DNA from: Lentisphaerota bacterium
GTDB lineage: Bacteria; Verrucomicrobiota; Kiritimatiellia; RFP12; UBA3636
Length of the DNA stretch: 5,277 bases
Assembly (NCBI GenBank): GCA_012514445.1
Contig: JAAZAI010000512.1
Location: 1-5,277 of the forward strand
Reading direction: 5' to 3'
The position numbers and the translations under genes are program-made. This document shows positions 1 through 5,277 of the stretch, piece after piece. Every line of letters starts with the position of its first letter. The stretch's first letter is position 1. The notes beneath the pieces were generated by a model, which saw only the letters and a list, made by a program, of their open reading frames with translations, did not search any database and had not been told where the DNA came from.

Positions 1-1211
1 CGGACGTGCCCGTGGGAGCTGACGGGTGCGTCGCCCCAGCAGTCGCGGTCGTGGAACATGAACCAGCAGATGGCCTTGCAGCCCTGCGCCAGCGCGCATC
101 GCGCCATGAAGCGCATGTGGTCGTCCGACACGCGACTTGCCTTCGACAGGTCCTTGTTCCACGTCCCGGCCATGAACTCCGCCGACCACGTGTATTTCAA
201 GGTGTTGTTCATCAGCTTCAGCACACGGGCCATCGACTGATAGCCCGAGTAACTCATGAAGGCGCCGCGGTAGAAATCGTAGCCGACGATCCCGCCATCA
301 CCGCACGCCGCCTCGAAGTCGGGCATCCGCGTCGGCACGCCCTCGGGCAGGTGGGGGTTGAAGTTGGTCATGAACGTGACGTCCTTGACGCCGTTGGCCT
401 CGTGCATTTCTCGTAGCGTCCGGATATAGCGGCCCATGCACCACGTTTTGAACTCGACCCAGTCAGTGTACCAAGCCAAATTCCGGTCAATCGTTTCCGG
501 AACGACCCGTGGCGGCGCCACGTCTTCGATCGCCTTGTATTTCGTCGCGTAGGGAAGTTTTCCGGCCGAGCCGTACTTCTCGGCGAGGAACTGGTGGTAG
601 AGTCCGCCGGGCGCGACGTTGACCGGATTGTAGTCGGAGTCGAGGAACCCGTCGCGGACGATGTAGCTGACCTCGTTGTCGAGGTTGATCATCGAGATGA
701 AGCCGCCATTGGCCTTGAGGCGCGGCTTGACGATCGCGTCGACGACGTCGAGCCACTTGCGGCACCAGTCCAGATAGACTGGATGCAGGTAGGAAGGTTG
801 CGAACCCTCCTTCCTGCCGATCCAGTAGCCCTGGGTCGTGCGGTTCTGCCAGTCCCAGACCATCAGGCTGGGATCGCCGAGCACGAGCCACGGCGGAAGG
901 CCGCCGTGGACCGCCTCGTTGCAGCAGAAGGGGCCGCAGCGGAAGTTCATGTCGAGACCCGCCTTCTGGACGAGGTCGAGGAACCCCAGGAGGTTCAGTC
1001 GCGGATCGGTGCGGCCCTCGAAGTCGAGAATCCCCGCGGGATGCTTCGCGTCCGGCGGGCCGACGAGATGCGTCCCCCATTGCACGTACGTCGTGACGCA
1101 GCGCAGGCCGGCGTCCGCGAACCGCCTGAGGATCGTCTCCCAATGGCGTGGGTCGGTTCTGAAGTACTGGATTTCCGCGCCGAAAATTTCGCGAGAAGAT
1201 TGTATCGTCAT
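1..1211 (-). CDS. GH35-type beta-galactosidase-like glycoside hydrolase, C-terminus cut by window edge
   Basis: Glycoside hydrolase with a (beta/alpha)8-barrel catalytic domain, probably releasing terminal galactose or a related sugar from oligosaccharides; exact substrate unknown. The 403 visible codons match the GH35 layout in order: the opening strand FGAEIQYFR (residues 10-18, compare the family's SGxIHYxR), TYVQWGTH (41-48), LDFEGRTD (62-69, compare YNFEGRYDL), CGPFCCNEAVHGGLPPWL (92-109, compare GPYVCAEWNFGGFPVWL), the acid/base motif GGFISMINLDNEVSY (169-183, Glu180), and TWSAEFMAG (341-349), where Glu345 is the likely nucleophile. The start at 1211 is the first ATG after an in-frame TAG only four codons upstream, so no longer N-terminus is possible without readthrough. 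No signal peptide is visible, so a cytoplasmic enzyme is inferred. No clear Shine-Dalgarno precedes the start. The gene lies 12 bases after the oxidoreductase, suggesting cotranscription. GH42 or another clan GH-A family is the main alternative; the GPxxxxE...GGLPPWL block favours GH35. Confidence 0.87.
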   Translation of the reverse strand, partial: MTIQSSREIFGAEIQYFRTDPRHWETILRRFADAGLRCVTTYVQWGTHLVGPPDAKHPAGILDFEGRTDPRLNLLGFLDLVQKAGLDMNFRCGPFCCNEAVHGGLPPWLVLGDPSLMVWDWQNRTTQGYWIGRKEGSQPSYLHPVYLDWCRKWLDVVDAIVKPRLKANGGFISMINLDNEVSYIVRDGFLDSDYNPVNVAPGGLYHQFLAEKYGSAGKLPYATKYKAIEDVAPPRVVPETIDRNLAWYTDWVEFKTWCMGRYIRTLREMHEANGVKDVTFMTNFNPHLPEGVPTRMPDFEAACGDGGIVGYDFYRGAFMSYSGYQSMARVLKLMNNTLKYTWSAEFMAGTWNKDLSKASRVSDDHMRFMARCALAQGCKAICWFMFHDRDCWGDAPVSSHGHV

Positions 1212-1223
1212 GTGAAGTTTTTT

Positions 1224-2567
1224 CTAGTTTGTCCAGTCGGTCGTAATGGGAGTGAGGTGAACCGGCTCGCCGGAGAGAATCGACGCGTTGGCCGCCGCGC
1301 CGATCGCCGTGCTGAAGGCGCCGCTGACGGCGTTGGCGAAAACGGACAGCGCGTCGCTTTCGGGATAGCGGTCCGCGAGCGCCGCCTCGAAGATCTTCCA
1401 GTCGCCGCCGCCATGGCCCTCGGCGATGTTGGGCAGGCGCACCTCGTAGTCGTCCCCGGCGTGCGGCATGACATGCACGCCGTACTCGGCCGGCCAGTCG
1501 GTGACGGCGTAGCCTTTGCCTTTGAGCACGCGCCCGTCCGGGCCGGTGATCTGGAAGCGCTCCTGCCAGCCGGGACTCGGCTTGTTGTCGGTGATTTTGC
1601 TCTCCAGCCGCCCCTTCGTGCCGTTGATCGCGAGATTCCAGCCTTCGTACGGCACCGAGGCGTTGAGGCTGTAGTTGAGCAGTCCGCCGTTGCGGTAGCG
1701 AACCTGTACGGACATCGTGTCGGGGATGTCCACCTCGGGGCCGAAGGGGCAGGCGTCGTTCACGTAGTTCCGCACGCCCTTCACGCGATAGCCCAGCTCC
1801 TGGCTCAGCTTCTCCGTGCGGTCCACGACGCACACGTCCGTGTACCAGGCGCAGGCCTTCGCGTGCGGACACGTCGAGCAGCGTTCGCCGACGAACGGGT
1901 TGTGGCCGGGGCCGAAGAAGTTCTGCCGTCCCTGTCCGTAGACCACCTCCGGCACGTCGTCCATCCACCAGTTGGCCAGATCGAAGTGGTGGCTTGCCTT
2001 GGTGACGAGCAGCCCGCCCGAAAGCTTCATCATGCGGTGCCAGCGCCGGAAGTAGCTCGCGCCATGGCCTTTGTAGTCGAGATACCATGTCAAGTCCATC
2101 GACACGGGACGACCGATGGCGCCGCCGAGGATCAGCTCGCGGATCTTCGAGCAGAGCGGGATGTGGCGGTAGTTGAACGCCATGAAGAGCTTGCGTCCGC
2201 TCCGCTTCTCGGCGGCGACGATGGCCGCCGCGTCGTCCAGCGTGATGCAGAGCGGTTTCTCGGTCGCCACGTCGCATCCGGCGTCGAGAGCCTTCTCGAT
2301 GTGCTCGCGGTGGAAGCCCTCCGGTGACGTGACGACGACCAGGTCGGGATGCAGCTCCGCGAGCATCCGGTCGTAGTCGGCGAAGACCGCGGCCTGCGTG
2401 CCGTAGGCGGCGTTGATGTCGTGGCAGCGATCCTGGTTCAGGTCACAAAGCCCGACGAGTTCGGAGACGTCGGGGTGGCGTTCCACGATGCCGCCCACCC
2501 AGCTATGCGCGCGATTGCCGATGCCGACGATCGCGCAGCGCTTTCTTTTGCTCATGGCTTGTTTCAT
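1224..2567 (-). CDS. Gfo/Idh/MocA-family NAD(P)-dependent oxidoreductase
   Basis: Complete 447-residue cytoplasmic oxidoreductase that should oxidise or reduce a sugar, inositol or sugar derivative with NAD(P). The N-terminal Rossmann fold has the nucleotide-binding turn GIGNRAH (15-21), an acidic strand end at LCDLN (40-44), VVVTSPEGFH (77-86) and the family motif EKPLCIT (103-109) with the conserved catalytic-site Lys104. The C-terminal alpha/beta domain has KASHHFDLANWW (190-201), holding the usual active-site histidine, and a late GHGGGD (384-389) seen in many relatives. Between them is a cysteine-rich insert (C230, C233, C239, C246, C273). The start at 2567 overlaps the upstream stop as ATGA, which suggests translational coupling; an in-frame ATG at 2555 would remove only four residues and cannot be excluded. 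Neither start has a strong ribosome-binding site. There is no twin-arginine or Sec signal, unlike many planctomycete relatives. Family assignment is firm; the substrate cannot be read from sequence. Confidence 0.94.
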   Translation of the reverse strand: MKQAMSKRKRCAIVGIGNRAHSWVGGIVERHPDVSELVGLCDLNQDRCHDINAAYGTQAAVFADYDRMLAELHPDLVVVTSPEGFHREHIEKALDAGCDVATEKPLCITLDDAAAIVAAEKRSGRKLFMAFNYRHIPLCSKIRELILGGAIGRPVSMDLTWYLDYKGHGASYFRRWHRMMKLSGGLLVTKASHHFDLANWWMDDVPEVVYGQGRQNFFGPGHNPFVGERCSTCPHAKACAWYTDVCVVDRTEKLSQELGYRVKGVRNYVNDACPFGPEVDIPDTMSVQVRYRNGGLLNYSLNASVPYEGWNLAINGTKGRLESKITDNKPSPGWQERFQITGPDGRVLKGKGYAVTDWPAEYGVHVMPHAGDDYEVRLPNIAEGHGGGDWKIFEAALADRYPESDALSVFANAVSGAFSTAIGAAANASILSGEPVHLTPITTDWTN

Positions 2568-4614
2568 CTCACGATGACCGTTGTCGCCGTCGGCGGGATG
2601 TTCCCCGCCGCGAGGTAGACGGTGCCGGCCAGCGCATCGAGCGTAGCGGAAGCGGTTTTGGCGACGGAATCGTCGGTCGACGGCAGCACCTTCCAGAAGG
2701 CCCCATTCCAGCGGTAGAAGTTGACCGCGTCCAGCCCCTGGGCGACGGCCTGCTCGTGGTCGTAGCGCGTCGTGAGATCCAGCGCCGCGAAGGCCATCGA
2801 CGCGGGCGCTTCGATTCGCCAGACGGACAGCACGCCTTTGGGCACGGCGGGAATGTCGTTGCGGTCGAGAGCCTCCAGGCTGGCTGACAACGAACCGCCA
2901 GTCGTGACGCCCGTGAACGCGAAGCGCAGGCTGTTGACCAGATCGGGCGCGGCATCGTCGGCCGATTCGCCCCAGTTCCGGGTCGCGCTGCCGGTCGGAA
3001 CCGTGAGCGGCGGGAGCGTGAGCCGGCCGCCGTTGATGGCGTACCAGCCGTATGTTTCGCTCGACGCGTTCTCGATCATGTTGCTGAGCGTCGTAAAACT
3101 CGTGAGGTTGAGCGCGCGGTCGGTGCCGTAGCCGTCGGCGATCACGATTCCGTTGTTCACGAGTGTGTGGTTCAGCTCGACCTCGCCCCAGCCGCGGAAA
3201 AGCCCCTTCGCATCGGCCACTTGGCGGATGGTCAGGTTGTGACTGTAGGATGAGTTAGGATTGTTCTTGATCGTGCCGGATCCCTCGTCGTTGCCGATCA
3301 GGTACTCGCCCGTCGTGCCGCTCGCGCGACCGACAACCAGCCCGTGTCGTTTATAGCCTCCGACTTCGAGCGCTCCGCCGGTGTGCCAGACTTCTCCGGT
3401 CGATACGCCGCTGTTGCCTACGCCCAACGTCCCGACCCTCAGCGTTCCGCCGCTGAGGTTCAGCGTCCCATGTCCGCCATTTTCGACGCCCAACTTCGTC
3501 ACGTAGCTGTCAATTTCGCTGTTGTTTGTCAAATCCATCGTACCGCCAGTGACATTCAACACGCCTCGACCGGAGACGCCGATCTGCATCGCTGAATAGT
3601 ACGGACGGAAAGTGCCGGCCTGCATGTTGAAGATGCCGGCCCCGACCGCGCCGTCGTCGTTCATCCCGCTGTATCCGGCGTAGAGGCGGACATAGCGTTT
3701 CGTCGAAACGGCGTCGGCGTCCAAGACGCCGCTCGCGTGCGTCCAGACGCCTGTTCCCCCCGCCTGACCGAGATAGACGGTTGTGTTGTCGATGTCGCCG
3801 CCGGTGAAGATGAAGTGGCCTCGTCCGCGGTTGCCCACGTAGATCGTGCTGATCCGGTTGGTTCCACCGTTGAGCGTGAACGTGCCGACGCCTTTCTCGT
3901 CTCCGCCCACATAGATCAGCGAGAAGCAGAGCGCACCTGCGTTTTGGACGTAGTTCCCGGTTCCGCCATTGAAGTTAAAGAAATAGGCTTCCCAGTTGTA
4001 GCCATGACGGCCTCCAAGAACCAAGTGCTTGCCGTCGTTCGCCAAGGTTGAGAAATCCGTGCTGCCCTGGAAGACGCCGCCATCCTGAATGAACGTGCCG
4101 TGGCCACCCGGGCCAAGCTGGACGTTGGATCGCTGACCGCCGTAGTCGCCATTGGCCGCCAGCGCGCCGTCGACCAGATGGTACACGCCGGTGGAACCGG
4201 TCTGGAAGCCCACGGCGAAGACGCCCTGGTAGCCCACGGAGAAGATGTTCGTGCCGCCCGTCTGCACGTGCTTGACCGTGCTGCCGGACGTGGTTCCGAG
4301 GCGGATGTGGTGTTGAACCTCCAGGCGATCCTGCGCCTGCGTGACGACGAGCATCCCGCTCCCGCCTGAGTCGAGATAGAGGTTCTCGAGTCGTTCAACA
4401 GTCGGCGCCTCGTAGAGGATTTGCGTCTCGCCCGCGACGGCGTTGGTGACGTAGCCGTCGTCGCCCGTCGCCGGGAGGGCGCCCCCCGACCATTTGGCCG
4501 TGTCGCTCCAAACGCCGCTTCCGCCGAGCCAGGAGACCGTCCCGGCGAAGACGCCTGAAGTGACGGCGAAGGGGTCAGAAACATGAGGCCGAATTTCATC
4601 AGCGTTGTTTTCAT
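2564..4614 (-). CDS. Exported beta-strand repeat (autotransporter-passenger-like) protein, apparent -1 frame break in the signal peptide
   Basis: Large glycine-, threonine- and asparagine-rich surface or secreted protein of unknown function. The uninterrupted frame runs from 4354 to 2564 (596 residues) but stays open upstream of 4354, encoding convincing protein such as VSWLGGSGVWSDTAKWSGG, with no ATG, GTG or TTG before an upstream in-frame TGA. A good start, ATG at 4614 with GAAAGG 8 bases upstream, begins MKTTLMKFGLMFL in another frame. Adding one base at the C4 run (4571-4574) joins them into a 683-residue protein with a Sec-type signal peptide ending VFA (residues 22-24). After the signal come a WSDTAKW strand region (about 36-42), about ten imperfect repeats (about 140-430), and a C-terminal domain (about 560-673) with RYDHEQAVAQGL and YRWNGAFWKVL, of a kind seen at the end of similar proteins. 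It ends IPPTATTVIVR with no PEP-CTERM, LPXTG or beta-barrel. The break may be a sequencing error or a true null allele. Binding or scaffold role is only a guess. Confidence 0.8.
3290..4198 (-). repeat. Protein-level tandem beta-strand repeats (about ten imperfect units)
   Basis: This part of the repeat protein is built from units of about 22 to 45 residues following a pattern of xG-x-hydrophobic-x-hydrophobic-xx-GG, then a variable stretch, then hydrophobic-x-hydrophobic-G-xx-G. Clear examples are VGTFTLNGGTNRISTIYVGN, RGHFIFTGGDIDNTTVYLGQ, RGVLNVTGGTMDL and HGTLNLSGGTLRVGTLGVGN. The units are diverged in sequence and length, so they are old protein repeats, not a recent DNA tandem duplication. 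The pattern is typical of right-handed beta-helix or beta-solenoid passenger domains. Unit boundaries were assigned by hand and are approximate. Confidence 0.75.
4571..4574 (-). other. Likely frameshift site in a C4 run (gene strand)
   Basis: In gene-strand sense the start frame reads MFL-TP and then turns into an arginine/serine/proline-rich frame typical of an out-of-frame GC-rich translation. The real protein frame is entered by going back one base here. One additional C in this run gives MFLTPFAVTSGVFAGTVSW, which completes a signal-peptide core and cleavage site. The site is not a canonical bacterial -1 slippery heptamer, because a slip would force the ACC-decoding tRNA to pair with GAC. 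Confidence 0.65.
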
Positions 4615-4707
4615 GTGTGTTGCCTTTCGTGGTGTGGGGTTTGATTGACGATCACGGGGGACTATTTGGGGTGAGAGGGAGAACGCAGGGCGATAAACCT
4701 GGGGGGG
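4615..4707 (-). other. 93-bp C-rich intergenic region between esterase and repeat-protein genes
   Basis: This is the only sizeable noncoding stretch. On the transcribed-gene strand a hand count gives about 42 C against 12 G, with runs of 7, 5, 4, 4 and 4 C. It begins directly after the esterase stop codon with the C7 run and ends with the GAAAGG ribosome-binding site. I see no hairpin followed by a T-run, so no intrinsic terminator, and no convincing -35/-10 pair on the minus strand. A C-rich, G-poor, weakly structured leader is the composition expected of a Rho-loading (rut) site, but this is inference only. Confidence 0.5.
4623..4628 (-). promoter_or_regulatory. Ribosome binding site GAAAGG for the repeat protein
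   Basis: GAAAGG lies 8 bases before the ATG at 4614, a good Shine-Dalgarno match and spacing. It is the clearest ribosome-binding site in the window and supports 4614 as the genuine start of the repeat-protein gene, even though that ATG is out of frame with the main open frame. Confidence 0.65.
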
Positions 4708-5277
4708 CTAAGGCAGCGGGGTGTTGGGCGGAACGGCGTCGGAGGGCCAGGGACGCTCCTTTCCGAACACGAGCATGCGCTCGCGGCTTTCCACAACCGC
4801 GAACGACTCGTCGATGTTTCCATCCTTTCCTCGGACGGCTTCGAGGGCGAGTTGGAGATGTTTGGCGAGGAACGGATAGGCGGCCATTCGCTTGGAATCG
4901 CCATAGTCATGCCCTTCTGTCGGGAAGTGCGCGTTCTCGACCCGATCCGGAGCATCGTAAAGCGAATAGACGTGTTTGACATGCGGATACTCGACCGCCG
5001 GCGTGTTCTGCGTCCAGTCCTGCCCGTTGGACACCATCAGCATCGGCCGCGGCGCGGCCATCGCGGCGATTTCCACATTGCAGGTCTTGTGCTTCTCGCC
5101 CCAATGAATCGGCATGCCGCTTTCACAAACGCACCCTCCGAAGAAGTGCGCGGAAACTTGACAGACCGGGACGCTGACTGCCACGCGCGGGTCGATCGCC
5201 GTGAGGATGAACGTCTGCGTCCCCCCTCCCGAACAGCCGGTCATGCCGATTCGCTTTCGATCAACCCGGGGCAGATC
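4708..5277 (-). CDS. Acetylxylan-esterase-like alpha/beta hydrolase, N-terminus outside window
   Basis: C-terminal 189 residues of a serine esterase that probably removes acetyl or other acyl groups from a polysaccharide or its fragments. The reading frame is open through the right edge (DLPRVDRKRIGMTGCSGGG...), so the ATG at 5244 is internal and not the start. The nucleophile elbow GCSGGG (visible residues 14-19) gives Ser16; NGQDWT (84-89) gives the acid Asp87; EGHDYG (121-126) gives His123, the triad spacing expected of this fold. Other family-typical blocks are DPRVAVSVPVC (29-39), GGCVCE (47-52) and VEIAAMAAPRPMLMVS (68-83). The end PPNTPLP follows a short tail beyond the fold and no anchor is seen. 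Cellular location cannot be judged without the N-terminus. The family overlaps in annotation with dienelactone-hydrolase-like and prolyl-oligopeptidase-like proteins, so substrate is tentative. It sits upstream of the other three genes in the same direction. Confidence 0.88.
   Translation of the reverse strand, partial: DLPRVDRKRIGMTGCSGGGTQTFILTAIDPRVAVSVPVCQVSAHFFGGCVCESGMPIHWGEKHKTCNVEIAAMAAPRPMLMVSNGQDWTQNTPAVEYPHVKHVYSLYDAPDRVENAHFPTEGHDYGDSKRMAAYPFLAKHLQLALEAVRGKDGNIDESFAVVESRERMLVFGKERPWPSDAVPPNTPLP

Noticed and set aside
1..416. Small plus-strand open frames at the left edge
   Set aside because: They are antisense to the GH35 gene, which has continuous family-like protein sequence throughout this stretch.
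1212..1223. AAAAAAC slippery-looking heptamer between the oxidoreductase and GH35 genes
   Set aside because: It lies after the stop codon of one gene and before the start of the next, so no translating ribosome should slip there. The two genes already share a frame.
487..2277. 596-codon minus-strand open frame spanning the oxidoreductase and GH35 genes
   Set aside because: Its translation is arginine/proline/glycine-rich with no domain, and it lies in a different frame from two genes with clear family motifs. It is a GC-rich shadow frame.
594..2327. 577-codon plus-strand open frame antisense to the same two genes
   Set aside because: Composition is valine/alanine/arginine/aspartate-heavy without any recognisable motif, as expected for the antisense of GC-rich codons. 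The supported genes are on the other strand.
4571..4574. Programmed ribosomal frameshifting as explanation of the frame break
   Set aside because: The local codons do not form a canonical slippery heptamer, and I see no strong downstream hairpin. A missing base is the simpler reading.
3916..4614. 232-codon continuation of the 4614 start in its own frame
   Set aside because: After about 14 residues it becomes a serine/arginine/proline-rich sequence, while the overlapping frame encodes a coherent repeat protein. Only the first residues are likely real.
4645..4668. Plus-strand TTGACG followed by an AT-rich hexamer, resembling a promoter
   Set aside because: No plus-strand gene follows and the -10 match is poor.
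4708..5244. Esterase starting at the internal ATG at 5244
   Set aside because: The frame is open to the window edge with family-typical residues (RVDRKRIG) before it, and this start would remove all of the hydrolase fold ahead of the nucleophile elbow.

Overview
The window is GC-rich (about 60% by eye) and every gene I can support lies on the minus strand. It reads, in transcription order from the right edge to the left: (1) the C-terminal part of an acetylxylan-esterase-like alpha/beta hydrolase (4708-5277, N-terminus outside the window); (2) a large exported beta-strand repeat protein (2564-4614) whose signal-peptide reading frame is broken by an apparent one-base deficit; (3) a Gfo/Idh/MocA-family NAD(P)-dependent sugar oxidoreductase (1224-2567); (4) the N-terminal 403 codons of a glycoside hydrolase of the GH35 beta-galactosidase type (1-1211, C-terminus outside the window). 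The last gene is absent from simple complete-ORF calls because it runs off the window edge.

The spacing suggests one transcription unit. There is a 93-bp C-rich gap between genes 1 and 2, a 4-base ATGA overlap between genes 2 and 3, and 12 bases between genes 3 and 4. Genes 3 and 4 also share a reading frame. There is no tRNA, rRNA, insertion sequence, CRISPR array or convincing hairpin terminator. The only noncoding DNA is the 93-bp and 12-bp gaps.

The mix of an esterase, a glycosidase and a sugar dehydrogenase with a passenger-like repeat protein fits a carbohydrate-degradation locus of the kind common in the Planctomycetes-Verrucomicrobia-Chlamydiae group (Kiritimatiellota, Lentisphaerota, Verrucomicrobiota, Planctomycetota). 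That taxonomic placement is an inference from gene style, not a marker-based call. A plausible division of labour is that the esterase removes acyl groups from a plant or algal glycan, the repeat protein sits outside the cytoplasm, and the GH35 enzyme and oxidoreductase process released sugars. The GH35 protein and the oxidoreductase show no signal peptide and so appear cytoplasmic.

I do not see a clearly new molecular system. The points most worth a second look are the frame break in the signal peptide of the repeat protein, the translational coupling of that protein to a cytoplasmic enzyme, the single amber codon separating the in-frame oxidoreductase and GH35 genes, and the cysteine cluster in the oxidoreductase.
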